Positions 40,501-51,725 of a stretch of 64,000 nucleotides of DNA are shown here, in pieces. Origin of the DNA: Streptomyces virginiae (GTDB taxonomy: Bacteria > Actinomycetota > Actinomycetes > Streptomycetales > Streptomycetaceae). The stretch covers positions 57,295 through 121,294 of the forward strand of contig NZ_JOAK01000019.1 of the NCBI RefSeq assembly GCF_000720455.1, read 5' to 3'. Position numbers and translations under genes: made by a program. The notes below the pieces were generated by a model, which had not been told where the DNA came from, ran no database searches, and was given only the letters and a program-made list of their open reading frames with translations. Within the stretch, counting starts at the first letter, position 1. Each line of letters begins with the position of its first letter.

Positions 40501-42475
40501 CGTCGCCGAGGTCGCCCGCCGAGAGCCGCAGACCGAAGTCGTAGATCCACGCGTTCGTGCGGTCGGCGCAGCGCAGCTCGTACGGGCGCTCGTCGGTGAC
40601 CTCGACGCCGAGGCGCTGGAGGACCGGCAGGACGGCGGACAGGGAGACCTGCTCACCGGCGCGGTAGATCTTGAAGCGGCGTTCGCCGGGGCCCGCGCCG
40701 ACGGGCTCGTACAGCGACAGCGCGAAGTCCTTGTCGCTGCCGCGCAGCTTCTCCAGGTGCACGAGGTCGGCGACGGCGGCGCGCGGCGAGTGGTCGGCCT
40801 TGTAGCCCTCGGAGAAGGCGCTGCCGTAGCGGCGCAGCAGCTCCGCGGCGCGCTCCTCGCCGAGTTCGGCGTTGAGGGCCTGGTCGAAGCCGTCGGCCCA
40901 GGAGCGGGCGGCCTCGACGAGACGGCCCTCGATGCGCTCGACGTCGCCGTCGGTCAGCACGGGCAGCTCGGTGCCCTGCGGGACGCGGATGACGAAGTGG
41001 ATGCGGGAGAGGATCGACTCGGTGTTCCAGGCGGTGAAGTCGACGCTGATGCCGCCGAGCTCCTCGCGCAGGATGTCCATCAGGCGCAGCCGCACACCGG
41101 TGGTGAAGCGGTCGCGGGGCAGGTAGACCAGCGCGGAGTAGTAGCGCCCGTACTCGTCCTGGCGCAGGTACAGCCGCAGCCGGCGGCGTTCCTGGAGGTA
41201 GAGGACCGAGGTGACGATGGACTGGAGCTGGTCGACCGGGGTCTGGAACAGCTCGTCGCGCGGGTAGGTCTCCAGGATCTGCGTCAGGTCGCGGCCGTCG
41301 TGGCTGGACGGCGAGAAGCCGGCCCGCTCCAGGACCTCGGCGACCTTGCGGCGGATGACCGGCACGCGGCGCACGGACTCGGTGTACGCGGCGGAGGAGA
41401 ACAGGCCGAGGAAGCGGCGCTCGCCGATGACGTTGCCGTCGGCGTCGAACTTCTTGACGCCGACGTAGTCGAGGTACGAGGGGCGGTGCACGGTGGAGCG
41501 GCTGTTGGCCTTGGTCAGCACCAGCAGGCGGTGCTCGCGGGCCTTGGCGCGGGCGTCGGCCGGCAGCCGGTTGAAGGACGGCGAGACCGGGTGGCCGTCG
41601 TCCTTGCCGCTGTGGTGCGGGTCGGAGCGCAGGATGCCGAGGCCGGTGCCGGGCACGGCGGCCAGGGAGTCGCCGTCGACGAGGTTGTACTCGCGGTAGC
41701 CGAGGAAGGTGAAGTGGTCGTCGGCGAGCCAGCGCAGCAGCTCGCGGGCCTCTTCGAGTTCGTACTCGCGCAGGTCCGGGGCGGTGGGCTCGTCGGGCAG
41801 GCCTTCGGCGATGCGCAGCGCGGCGTCGCGCATCTTCTCCCAGTCCTCGACGGACTCGCGTACGTCGGACAGGACGCGCAGCAAGTCGGCGTTGATCTGC
41901 TTGAGGTCGGCGCGGTCGGTCTCGCGGTCGATCTCGACGTGGATCCAGGACTCGACGAGGGAGTCGTGGGGGCGCGCGGTGCGGGGGCCGTGGGCGTCGC
42001 AGTCCGGGCCGAGGATCTCGATCAGCTTGCCGGTGACGTCACGCCGGACGACGACCTGCGGGTGGATCACGACGTGGATGCCGCGGCCCTGGCGGGACAG
42101 CTCGTTCGTCACGGAGTCGACGAGGAAGGGCATGTCGTCGGTGACGACCTCGACGACGGAGTGGCTGGAGGTCCAGCCGTTCTCCTCCACCGTGGGGGTG
42201 TGCACGCGTACGTTCGCGGTGCCCTGCGGCCGGTTCTCGGCCAGTCGGTAGTGGGAGAGCGCGGCTCCGAATACATCGACCGGGTCCCGGTCCGTGAGGT
42301 CCTCGGGCGCCGTGTGCAGGTAGTAGCGCTGGAGGTAGGAGAGGACCGCGTCCTGGTCCGGACGCTCTCCCTGCTCGGACCCAGTCGGAAGTAGCCCCCC
42401 GGCCGGGCTGTGCTCAGCTACCCGGGCCGCCCGTGCGAGCAGCTCGGCCTTTGCTTCGTCCAGCTTGGTCTGCAT
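37526..42475 (-). CDS. gdhB: NAD-specific glutamate dehydrogenase, large (GDH-180) type
   Basis: A 1649-residue enzyme of the ~180-kDa NAD-glutamate dehydrogenase class first described in Streptomyces. The long N-terminal part (ACT-like modules and helical segments, e.g. SHSVVEVVTDDMPFLVDSVTNEL) is regulatory; the catalytic part holds VPVGAKGGFVAKN with the active-site lysine, near the middle of the protein, and the Rossmann region VVGVGDMSGDVFGNGML. It oxidatively deaminates glutamate to 2-oxoglutarate, a catabolic role. ATG 42475 (MQTKLDEAKAELL) with AGAGGA just ahead is chosen; an in-frame ATG 57 bases upstream is possible. Monocistronic. Confidence 0.96.
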   Translation of the reverse strand: MQTKLDEAKAELLARAARVAEHSPAGGLLPTGSEQGERPDQDAVLSYLQRYYLHTAPEDLTDRDPVDVFGAALSHYRLAENRPQGTANVRVHTPTVEENGWTSSHSVVEVVTDDMPFLVDSVTNELSRQGRGIHVVIHPQVVVRRDVTGKLIEILGPDCDAHGPRTARPHDSLVESWIHVEIDRETDRADLKQINADLLRVLSDVRESVEDWEKMRDAALRIAEGLPDEPTAPDLREYELEEARELLRWLADDHFTFLGYREYNLVDGDSLAAVPGTGLGILRSDPHHSGKDDGHPVSPSFNRLPADARAKAREHRLLVLTKANSRSTVHRPSYLDYVGVKKFDADGNVIGERRFLGLFSSAAYTESVRRVPVIRRKVAEVLERAGFSPSSHDGRDLTQILETYPRDELFQTPVDQLQSIVTSVLYLQERRRLRLYLRQDEYGRYYSALVYLPRDRFTTGVRLRLMDILREELGGISVDFTAWNTESILSRIHFVIRVPQGTELPVLTDGDVERIEGRLVEAARSWADGFDQALNAELGEERAAELLRRYGSAFSEGYKADHSPRAAVADLVHLEKLRGSDKDFALSLYEPVGAGPGERRFKIYRAGEQVSLSAVLPVLQRLGVEVTDERPYELRCADRTNAWIYDFGLRLSAGDLGDDARERFQDAFAAVWNGQAENDNFNTLVLSAGLTWRQAVVLRAYAKYLRQAGSTFSQDYMEDTLRNNVHTTRLLVSLFEARMSPVRQAAGSELVDAMLEELDGALDQVASLDEDRILRAFLTLIKATLRTNFFQLDSQGEQHAYVSMKFDPQAIPDLPAPRPAYEIWVYSPRVEGVHLRFGKVARGGLRWSDRREDFRTEILGLVKAQMVKNTVIVPVGAKGGFVAKNLPDPSVDRDAWLAEGIASYKIFISALLDITDNMVAGEVVPPRSVVRHDEDDTYLVVAADKGTATFSDIANGVAESYGFWLGDAFASGGSAGYDHKGMGITARGAWESVKRHFRELGHDTQTQDFTVVGVGDMSGDVFGNGMLLSEHIRLVAAFDHRHIFIDPTPDAATSYAERRRLFELPRSSWADYDASLISAGGGIHPRSAKAVPVTAQMRAALGIEAGVTKMTPAELMQSILKAPVDLVWNGGIGTYVKATSETHTDVGDKANDAIRVNGSDVRAQVIGEGGNLGLTQLGRIEFARSGAGGEGGKVNTDAIDNSAGVDTSDHEVNIKILLNAVVADGDMTVKQRNKLLAQMTDEVGRLVLRNNYAQNTALANGSAQAPSLLHAQQRFMRRLEGAGLLNRELEFLPTDRQIRELLNNGKGLTQPELAVLFAYTKITTADELIATELPDDPYLRRLLFAYFPAALGDKFSEQIDAHALRREIITTILVNDTVNTGGSTFLHRLREETGASTEEIVRAQLAAREIFGLAEVWDAVEALDNKVAADVQTRVRLHSRRLVERGTRWLLNNRPQPLQITETIAFFGERVAGVWAELPKLVRGADLDWYQLVMDELTGEGVPEELAAKVAGFSSAFPTLDIVAIADRTGVDPLGVAEVYYDLADRLDITQLMDRIIELPRADRWQSMARASIREDLFAAHAALTADVLSVGNGASTPEERFKAWEEKNAAIIGRARTTLEEIRGSDDFDLANLSVAMRTMRSLLRAHS

Positions 42476-42842
42476 GTCCTCTGGCTCCTGTCGCGCGCCA
42501 TTGCGTGACGTAGGTGAAGGAAGGAATGACATAGCGCCGCGAGGCGGGGTGTCCGTTCTGAATCGACGCTATGCCGTCGTGAGAGCCGACCGGGAGGGAA
42601 TGAGCCAAGATCGGCTGGCGATCCCGGTGGCGGGGATCAGCGATGGCCCGGGCACTGTCGTGCGCCGGGCGCAGGCCGGAGGCTCCAGTGCCCCCGATGG
42701 ATATCGCGCTGATCACGGGTACAAGGCTATCCCGACCTACCCCCAAGTCGTCATTCGCTGCATCTGTACAAATCTTGGGGTGGAACTTTGACACTCTGGC
42801 CAGCGACGTGGCAGGCCGTCCGTGCAGCGGCCCGGCCAGTCG
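42476..42842. other. intergenic region upstream of gdhB
   Basis: 367 bases without a supported gene, holding the gdhB promoter and the 3' end of the HAD/DUF6912 transcript. A weak dyad CCCCAAG (42741-42747) / CTTGGGG (42774-42780) with an AT-rich loop is the only structure noticed. The short frames crossing it lack Streptomyces codon bias. Confidence 0.5.
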
Positions 42843-43508
42843 CTATTCGGCCAGCTCGCGAGCTGTCAGAACGGCCTCGGCCAGGCTGTCCACGACGGGT
42901 ACTCCGGCTGATTCCAGACTGCGGCGGCTGTGCGAACCGCCCGTGTAGAGGACCGCGCGGGCGCCGACGTGGGCGGCGGCGAGTGCGTCGTCCACCGCGT
43001 CCCCGATGAGGACCGTACGGTCGGCGGTCACCCCCGTCGCGTGGAGGGCCTCCATGTGGCGTACGAGATGTCCCGCCTTGGAGGTGTGGGAGGGGCCGGT
43101 CCGCCCGTCGACGCGCAGGAAGTGCACGTCGATGCCGTGCTCGCGCACGAGCGGGACGAGCCTGTCGTGGGGCGCGAGGGACAGCAGGGACTGGGTGAGC
43201 CCGCCGAGCTGCCACTCCCGGAGCAGTTCCCTGGCGCCCTCGGTGAGCCCGGCGTCCGCGGCGGCGGCCCAGTAGTGGCGGTGGAAGGTCTCGTCCATGA
43301 CGAGCCACTCCGCCTCGGTGGGCAGCCGTCCCATGAGGCGCTCGTAGAACTTCGGCACCGGTACGACGTACAGCTCGCGGTACGTCTCCAGCGTGATCGG
43401 CGCGAAGCCGAGCTCGGCGAAGGAGGCGTTCGTCGCGGCTATGACGGCGTCGATGTCGTGGAGCAGCGTGCCGTTCCAGTCCCAGACGATGTGGTTCGTG
43501 TGCGTCAT
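42843..43508 (-). CDS. HAD family hydrolase
   Basis: A 221-residue phosphatase-type HAD protein. Motif I is DWNGTLLHD at residues 10-18 with the nucleophile Asp and the second Asp replaced by Asn-Gly (DxN pattern, DWNGT), as in several phosphoglycolate-phosphatase-like Streptomyces proteins. Motif II SLAPHDRLVP, motif III K in GPSHTSKAGHL and motif IV IGDAVDDALAA are present, so catalysis is plausible. Substrate unknown. ATG 43508 overlaps the stop of the DUF6912 gene by 4 bases, so the two are translationally coupled. Confidence 0.9.
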   Translation of the reverse strand: MTHTNHIVWDWNGTLLHDIDAVIAATNASFAELGFAPITLETYRELYVVPVPKFYERLMGRLPTEAEWLVMDETFHRHYWAAAADAGLTEGARELLREWQLGGLTQSLLSLAPHDRLVPLVREHGIDVHFLRVDGRTGPSHTSKAGHLVRHMEALHATGVTADRTVLIGDAVDDALAAAHVGARAVLYTGGSHSRRSLESAGVPVVDSLAEAVLTARELAE

Positions 43509-44005
43509 TTCAGCAGTCCCGGGATCTCCTGCACGCCGAACCAGAGCAGCTCGTGGTCCTCGGCGCCGTCGACGGTGAACCGCGCGTCCTCGTCCCCGCC
43601 GTCGGCGGCGGGCAGGGCCAGCGCGGCGGCGGCGACGTCCTCGTCGGCGTCGTCGGCGTCCACGTGCACCGCGGCGGCCACGGTGAGGCGCACGGCGGCC
43701 GCGAGGCTCACCTGGCCGAGGGTGGCCTCGTCGACCCCCGGGGTGGCGGTGGCGGCCTTGTCGTCCACGTCGAGGGCGACGACGACGCGTCGGCGGGGCG
43801 CGCCGGGGTCGGCGGCGAGCAGCCGCAGCGAGGCGGCCGCGGCCCGGCCCAGGGCCGCGTACTCCAGCTCCTCGATGTCGTCCGAGACGTACCACTCGCG
43901 CAGGCCGGGGGTGACGGCGTACGCCCGCAGCGGGGCCGGGCCCAGCTCACCCGCCTTGTGCACCTCGGCGAGCGCGGGGAGGGTCAGGGGGACGTACACA
44001 CGCAT
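43505..44005 (-). CDS. DUF6912 family protein
   Basis: A 166-residue soluble protein recalled as actinobacterial DUF6912. It begins MRVYVPLTLPALAEVHKAGELGPAPLRAYAVTPGLREWY, contains an acidic central part (ADDADEDVAAAALALPAADGGDED) and ends FGVQEIPGLLK. No catalytic motif is recognisable. It is coupled to the HAD hydrolase by an ATGA overlap, suggesting a shared pathway. ATG 44005 is clear. Function unknown. Confidence 0.82.
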   Translation of the reverse strand: MRVYVPLTLPALAEVHKAGELGPAPLRAYAVTPGLREWYVSDDIEELEYAALGRAAAASLRLLAADPGAPRRRVVVALDVDDKAATATPGVDEATLGQVSLAAAVRLTVAAAVHVDADDADEDVAAAALALPAADGGDEDARFTVDGAEDHELLWFGVQEIPGLLK

Positions 44006-44319
44006 GGCCGGCTGCTTTCGGTAGTCGGAAACGCACCCAGGATACGACTCGGAGGGGGCCGGCAGGGGTCCGGCAGGGTGACGGCCGCCGTACCCCATCG
44101 GGCTGCCGGGACGCGCCGGGCGCCCGTCCACCCGCTGATCCGGGGCCGGGACCGGGCCCGCGCGGGGGCGGCGGGGCACGCACTCGGATAGGTGAACCGG
44201 GCGCGCGGCGGGCCGTGGCCCGGCCGTGGTTGCGGAGCGTGTTCGCCGACCGTAGAAGGTCCCCATCAAGTTACCGCCCGGTACCGCTCCGGGCCCGGCC
44301 TGTTCGGGGGCAGATCGCG
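44006..44319. other. divergent intergenic region between DUF6912 and the Rv3235-like gene
   Basis: 314 bases with no supported gene. It carries promoters for the two divergent genes. A GGATAGG motif near 44185 on the plus strand could be part of a -10. Nothing else stands out. Confidence 0.45.
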
Positions 44320-44769
44320 ATGGACACCACGACGCGCGGCACGATCGGCAGCAACGGAGGCCGCCGCCGGCCCGCGGGCCGCTCCGGAACCCGCCCCGCC
44401 GGGCGGCGCGACCAGCGACGCCCGGCGGGTCCCGCGCCCACCGTGCGCCCCGGTCCGCACCACTGGTTCGCCGAACGCCTGCTGGCCGTCGTCAGCGGCC
44501 GGCGCCCGGTCCACTCGCTCCTCGGCCACACCATCGGCCCGGCCTACCAGCAGCTGGTGAACCTGGCTCCCGCCGAGCTGGCGCTGCGCGAGCGCCTGTC
44601 ACCGGTCGTCCGCCAGTGCGGCCGCTTCATCCCCGGCCCGGGCGTCATCGAGGCCTTCGCCCGCATCGCCACCGGCGACCGCGTCACGGCCATGGCCTTC
44701 CGCCTGGAACAGGGCCCGGACCTCCGCTGGCGCTGCGCGGCGGTCGAAATCCAAGGCCCCCGCCCGTGA
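44320..44769 (+). CDS. Rv3235 family protein
   Basis: A 149-residue basic protein. The first ~45 residues are Arg/Pro/Gly-rich and probably disordered; the core (HHWFAERLLAVVSGRRPVHSLLGHTIGPAYQQLVNLAP...FIPGPGVIEAFARIATGDRVTAMAFRLEQ...RWRCAAVEI) matches the Rv3235-type family that sits close to secA in many actinobacteria. Function unknown; no enzymatic motif. ATG 44320 with GGGGG 9 bases upstream is preferred to an ATG at 44215, whose extension has no conservation that I recognise. Convergent with secA. Confidence 0.8.
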   Translation: MDTTTRGTIGSNGGRRRPAGRSGTRPAGRRDQRRPAGPAPTVRPGPHHWFAERLLAVVSGRRPVHSLLGHTIGPAYQQLVNLAPAELALRERLSPVVRQCGRFIPGPGVIEAFARIATGDRVTAMAFRLEQGPDLRWRCAAVEIQGPRP

Positions 44770-44779
44770 CCCCAGCGCC

Positions 44780-44820
44780 GCCGGCGTTCGAGGCGCGGGG
44801 GCCCGGGGGCAGCGCCCCCG
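44780..44820. repeat. inverted copy of the Streptomyces hairpin repeat
   Basis: Contains CCGGCGTTCGAGG, the reverse complement of the string found near 22020-22031, and a CGGGGGC-AGC-GCCCCCG hairpin (44804-44820). It lies just past the Rv3235-like stop. Confidence 0.5.
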
Positions 44821-44875
44821 CTCGGCGCCGCACCCGGCACCACACGGCAACCCCCGCGGGAGCCGGACGGCGAAA

Positions 44876-44916
44876 CGGCCGGGGCCGGACACCCACAAGG
44901 TGTCCGGCCCCGGCCG
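44876..44916. terminator. bidirectional terminator between the Rv3235-like gene and secA
   Basis: A perfect 18-base stem (44876-44893 and 44899-44916, CGGCCGGGGCCGGACACC and its complement) with a five-base loop is 22 bases past the secA stop. Confidence 0.9.
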
Positions 44917-44937
44917 ACGGCTCAACCCGGCAGCGGG

Positions 44938-47730
<2,793 letters not shown>

Positions 47731-47969
47731 CGAGGTTTGTCTCCTTGCCGGTCGGGCCTGGGCACTGTACGTACACGGGCACGGCAGGTGGGCCCCACCG
47801 CAACGGCCATCGTAAGCGAGGACTCGGCCGCGTCGGGAGGTCCGCCGTTCCCAGAGGGCACGGGTGCCCGTATTGAGAACGTACGGGGGACGCCGAAGGT
47901 GCCGCATCGCCCGGGCGGATTCTCGAAAAGTGTTGGCTCCGGGCGCCGCGGCGGCAGCAGAATCCGCGC

Positions 47970-48545
47970 ATGGAGCCCACCACACTGACCACCGAACGCC
48001 TCGTGCTCGGGCCGTTCGCCCCCGAGGACGCCGCCGAGGTGTACGCCGCCTGCCAGGACCCCGAGATCCAGCGCTGGAACGAGGTCCCCTCCCCTTACGG
48101 GCGCGCGCACGCCGACACCTGGGTGAACGAGACCGTGCCGGCCGGCTGGCGCGGGGACACCGGCTACAGCTTCGCGGTCCGCCTCGGGGCCGGCGGCCCG
48201 CTGGTGGCGGCCCTGGGCGTACATCCGCGCGGCGAGTCCGTGTTCGAGATCGGCTTCTGGGCGGTGAAGGAGCACCGGGGCCGGGGCTACGTGACCGAGG
48301 CGGTCGGCGCCGCCGCCCGCTGGGCCTTCGCCGAGCTGGGCGCGGGCCGCCTGGAGTGGCGGGCCGACGTCGGCAACGCGGCCTCCCGGGCCGTAGCCGA
48401 CAAGGCCGGCTTCCGGATCGAGGGGACCCTGCGCGCCGGGATCTCCCACCGCGGCACCCTCCGCGACTGCCGGGTCGGCGCCCTGCTCCCGTCCGACCTC
48501 GGCCTGCCCTCACACCTGCCGTACCTGTCGGCGCCCACGGCCTGA
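47970..48545 (+). CDS. GNAT family N-acetyltransferase
   Basis: A 191-residue RimJ/RimL-like acetyltransferase ([92 protein letters not shown]). The acetyl-CoA loop RGRGY is intact. This layout resembles ribosomal-protein N-acetyltransferases; the actual acceptor is unknown. ATG 47970 has no clear ribosome site, only an AGCAG stretch, so expression may be modest. It is divergent from secA and 47 bases ahead of the DNA glycosylase gene, likely co-transcribed. Confidence 0.88.
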   Translation: MEPTTLTTERLVLGPFAPEDAAEVYAACQDPEIQRWNEVPSPYGRAHADTWVNETVPAGWRGDTGYSFAVRLGAGGPLVAALGVHPRGESVFEIGFWAVKEHRGRGYVTEAVGAAARWAFAELGAGRLEWRADVGNAASRAVADKAGFRIEGTLRAGISHRGTLRDCRVGALLPSDLGLPSHLPYLSAPTA

Positions 48546-48592
48546 GCCGTGCAGCCGGGCCCGTTGTCAGTGGCCGCCCCTAAGCTCGGCGC

Positions 48593-49774
48593 ATGAGCAG
48601 CCTGCCGCCGCCGACCGTGTCCCTGTCCGCCGACGAGGCCCGCCGGATCGCCCTGCGCGCGCAGGGCTTCCTCGGCGCCCCCGACCGACGCGGCGGGGTC
48701 CGGGGGGTCCTGCGCCACCTGGGCGCCGTCCAGCTCGACACCATCTCGGTGCTGGCCCGCTCGCACGAGCTGATCCCGTACGCACGGCTCGGCGCGGTCG
48801 GCCGGGACGCCGTGGAGAAGGCCTACTGGAGCGAGCGGCACGCCTTCGAGTACTGGTCGCACGCGGCCTGCATCCTGCCCATCGAGGAATGGCCGCATTT
48901 CGCGTTCCGGCGCCGCGCCAACCGGGCGCGCGGCCACCGCTGGCACATCCTGGAGGACAAGCAGCACTCGACGCGGGCGGTCCTGGACCGGCTGAAAGCG
49001 GACGGTCCGCTGACCTCCACCGAGCTGGGCGGCGCCAAGAACGGCGGCGAGTGGTTCGAATGGTCCGAGACCAAGATCGCGGTGGAGTGGCTCCTCGACA
49101 CCGGCGAGGTGGTGTGCAGCGAGCGCCGCGGCTGGAAGCGGGTCTACGACCTCCCCGAGCGGGCCGTGCCCGACGCGCTGCTCCACGACGACCTGGACGA
49201 CCGCGAGTGCCTGCGCCGCCTGGTGGCCCTGGCCGGCCGGTCCCTGGGCGTCGGCACCCGCGCCGACATCGCCGACTACCACCGGCTCAAGGGGGACCAG
49301 TTCGACGCGGTGGTCGCGGACTCCGGACTGGTCCCGGTGGAGGTCGAGGGCTGGGCCAAGCCGGCCTGGGCGGACCCGGCGGCCCTCGCGACGGCTCCCC
49401 GGGGCCGCCACCGCACGACGCTGCTGTCGCCCTTCGACTCCCTCGTCTGGGACCGCCCGCGCACCGAGCGGATCTTCGGCTTCACCCACCGGCTGGAGGC
49501 GTACGTCCCCAAACCCAAGCGGATACACGGGTACTTCGCCATGCCGCTGCTGGCGGGCGGCCGGCTCCAGGGCCGCGTCGACCCGGCCCGCGAGGGCAGC
49601 ACGCTGGTCGCCCGGCAGCTCTCGCTGACCTCGCCCGCGGCAGCGGCGGCGATGGCGCGGGCCCTGCGGGAGGCGGCGGAGTGGGTCGGCTGCGACGCGG
49701 TCCGCGTGGAGCGCGCGCAGAACGCCGCCGAGGCCGCGGCGGTGACGGCCGAGCTGACCGCACTGGGCACCTGA
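48593..49774 (+). CDS. YcaQ/AlkZ-family DNA glycosylase (HTH_42)
   Basis: A 393-residue winged-helix protein of the AlkZ/YcaQ superfamily, which unhooks interstrand crosslinks or alkylated bases. The catalytic QxD motif is Q47-x-D49 in LGAVQLDTISVLARSHE, i.e. the YcaQ-like variant rather than the QxQ of AlkZ. Later conserved blocks are EYWSHAACILPIEEWP, EWLLDTGEVVCSERRGWKRVYDLPER, LLSPFDSLVWDRPRTERIFGF and YVPKPKRIHGYFAMPLL. ATG 48593. It lies in core DNA, not beside a crosslinking-antibiotic cluster, so a housekeeping repair role is likely. Confidence 0.9.
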   Translation: MSSLPPPTVSLSADEARRIALRAQGFLGAPDRRGGVRGVLRHLGAVQLDTISVLARSHELIPYARLGAVGRDAVEKAYWSERHAFEYWSHAACILPIEEWPHFAFRRRANRARGHRWHILEDKQHSTRAVLDRLKADGPLTSTELGGAKNGGEWFEWSETKIAVEWLLDTGEVVCSERRGWKRVYDLPERAVPDALLHDDLDDRECLRRLVALAGRSLGVGTRADIADYHRLKGDQFDAVVADSGLVPVEVEGWAKPAWADPAALATAPRGRHRTTLLSPFDSLVWDRPRTERIFGFTHRLEAYVPKPKRIHGYFAMPLLAGGRLQGRVDPAREGSTLVARQLSLTSPAAAAAMARALREAAEWVGCDAVRVERAQNAAEAAAVTAELTALGT

Positions 49775-49871
49775 CCGCGCCGCCGCCGCACGACCTGCGC
49801 CGTGTCTTCCAGCTCAGGCCGGGCTCACGGTGACCGGCTCCCTGTATCCGGCCTGATCGCCACGACACGAC

Positions 49872-50624
49872 CTAGCGGATCTCCAGGATCTTCTCCCGCA
49901 TCGCGTAGACCACGGCCTCCATCCTGGAGTGCAGCTGGAGCTTCTCCAGGATGTTGCGGACGTGGTTCTTCACGGTGTTCTCGGAGATGAACAACTCCTT
50001 GGCGATGTCACGGTTGTTCATGCCGGTGGCCACCAGCTTGAGGACCTCCAGCTCCCGGTCCGTCAGCCTCGGCGCCGGCACCAGCCGCCGCTCGTCGGTC
50101 CGCTGGATCATCGACTTGAACTCGGTGAGGAGCTTCGACGCCATCGACGGGCTGATCTGCGACTGGCCGTCGGCCACCGCCCGGATCGCCGTGGCCACCT
50201 CGTCCGTGGAGATCTCCTTCAGGAGGTACCCGGTCGCGCCCGCCTTGATCGCGTCGTAGAGGTCCGCCTCCTCGTCGCTGATCGTCAGCATGATGATCTT
50301 CGCGGAGGGGGCCACCTCCTTGATCGAGGTGCACGCCTCGATGCCGCCGCGCCGGGGCATCCGCACGTCCATGAGCACGATGTCCGGCAGCAGGTCGGCC
50401 GCCTTGTCCACCGCCTCCGCGCCGTCCCCGGCCTCGCCGACGACCTGGATGTCCTCCTCCTGCGCGAGGACGATCTCCAGTCCCCGGCGGAAGAGCGCGT
50501 GGTCGTCGACCACGAGTACCCGGATGGGCTCCCCGGCCGGCGGGCCGGCGGTCTCCCCCGAGGGGTCCGCCCCGCGGCAGGCCGCGCCGTCGTCCGCTCG
50601 TACCGGACCGAAGCTGTCCGCCAT
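49872..50624 (-). CDS. orphan NarL/LuxR-type response regulator
   Basis: A 250-residue two-component regulator. A disordered ~32-residue N-terminus precedes the receiver domain (IRVLVVDDHALFRRGLEIVL; phospho-acceptor D86 in VLMDVRMP; KEISTDEVATAIRAVADG), followed by the LuxR DNA-binding domain (LTDRELEVLKLVATGMNNRDIAKELFISENTVKNHVRNILEKLQ). No histidine kinase gene is adjacent, so it is an orphan. ATG 50624 has a very strong GGGAGGGAC site. The TAG stop is immediately followed on the minus strand by GTCGTGTC, like the end of the MITE-type repeat elsewhere in the window. Confidence 0.93.
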   Translation of the reverse strand: MADSFGPVRADDGAACRGADPSGETAGPPAGEPIRVLVVDDHALFRRGLEIVLAQEEDIQVVGEAGDGAEAVDKAADLLPDIVLMDVRMPRRGGIEACTSIKEVAPSAKIIMLTISDEEADLYDAIKAGATGYLLKEISTDEVATAIRAVADGQSQISPSMASKLLTEFKSMIQRTDERRLVPAPRLTDRELEVLKLVATGMNNRDIAKELFISENTVKNHVRNILEKLQLHSRMEAVVYAMREKILEIR

Positions 50625-50764
50625 CGTCCCTCCCCCTGCATGTGCTGAGCTGCCGGGCCAACCGGACACGTTCCGCGACCGGTTGACTGCCCGCCATGAT
50701 TCCATGCCCGCACCACGGCGCGGGGGATGCCGGCGGACCTCCTGGCGCATACCCGTCATGCAGG

Positions 50765-50801
50765 TGCCCCCGCGGAGGCGCCGGAGCGCCCCGCGGGGGC
50801 A
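50765..50801 (-). terminator. hpf terminator hairpin
   Basis: Arms TGCCCCCGCGG (50765-50775) and CCGCGGGGGCA (50791-50801) pair perfectly 14 bases beyond the hpf stop on the minus strand. Confidence 0.8.
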
Positions 50802-50814
50802 GCGAACGGACTGC

Positions 50815-51510
50815 TCAGCCGCCGAGCGCGCCACCCGCGCCGCCCCGCGGCTCCTCCGAGCTGGAGGCCCCGTCGGGGTTCACGTGGATGACGCCGTAGT
50901 CATAGGCGTGACGCCGGTAGACGACACTGGGCAACTTCGTCTCGGAGTCGACGAACAGATAGAAGTCGTGGCCGACCAGCTCCATCTCGTACAGAGCCTG
51001 GTCGAGCGACATGGGCGCGGCCGAGTGGGTCTTCTCGCGGACGATGAGCGGGCCTTCGCCCTGCACCTCGATGGATCCGATCCGGGTGATCGGAACCCCG
51101 TCCGTCTTCTCCTCGCTGACCGGCTGGCCACTGCCGTTGAGCGACGCGACGCCCGGCACGACGTCGGCGACCTCTGCCGCCGGGATCCGGCCGTTGCCGC
51201 GGCGGGTGTAGCGCTTGTCGTGCTGCTTGCGCAGCCGGGCCTCCAGCTTGTCCTGAGCCAGGTCCAGCGCCGCGTACGGGTCGGCGGCGGCCGCCTCGGC
51301 CCGGATCACCGGGCCCCGCGAATGCAGGGTGATCTCCACGCGGTCGGAACGGTCGGCCTGGCGCGGGTTGTGCTCCTTGGACACCTCGACGTCCAAGCTG
51401 ATCACCTTGGCGTCGAGCTTCTGGATCCGCTCCGGATTCAGCTTCTCGGCCACGTGCTTGCGGAACCGCTCGGGCACCTCGGTCTTGCGGCCCTTGACGA
51501 CGATGTCCAC
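50815..51510 (-). CDS. hpf: long-form ribosome hibernation promoting factor
   Basis: A 231-residue long HPF that forms 100S ribosome dimers in stationary phase or stress. The N-terminal S30AE domain (VDIVVKGRKTEVPERFRKHVAEKL...VEITLHSRGPVIRAEAAAADPYAALDLAQDKLEARLRKQHDK) is followed by a linker and the C-terminal dimerisation domain (IVREKTHSAAPMSLDQALYEMELVGHDFYLFVDSETKLPSVVYRRHAYDYGVIHV). GTG 51510 is chosen because GGAG lies 6 bases upstream and matches family N-termini; an in-frame ATG at 51627 would add 39 unconserved residues. A Gly/Pro/Ala tail ends the protein. Confidence 0.95.
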   Translation of the reverse strand: MDIVVKGRKTEVPERFRKHVAEKLNPERIQKLDAKVISLDVEVSKEHNPRQADRSDRVEITLHSRGPVIRAEAAAADPYAALDLAQDKLEARLRKQHDKRYTRRGNGRIPAAEVADVVPGVASLNGSGQPVSEEKTDGVPITRIGSIEVQGEGPLIVREKTHSAAPMSLDQALYEMELVGHDFYLFVDSETKLPSVVYRRHAYDYGVIHVNPDGASSSEEPRGGAGGALGG

Positions 51511-51725
51511 GCAGAACTCCGTTCCCGGATAGCTCCGCCCGACGGGGCGAAGCGTCTCCCTTTCGCACCAGACTCCGGTGAAGGCCGGAGCCTCGGACTT
51601 GGCGACTTTCACCTCCTCCTCCCCCATCGGCAAGATCTACACCCCACCGACTTCGGAGTCGAGAGAACAGCCTCCTGAGTTCCTTACAACCGAACATATC
51701 CCTCTATGACGGTTGTCGGCACCCG

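Noticed and set aside
37277..42394. A 1705-codon open frame on the plus strand.
   Set aside because: It is the antisense shadow of gdhB. High third-position GC removes stops on the opposite strand; the product is an Arg/Val/Asp-rich sequence with no domains.
44274..44290. GTTACCGCCCGGTACCG as a second MtrA box.
   Set aside because: Only the first half fits GTnACC; the second lacks the A-C core, so it is too degenerate to claim.
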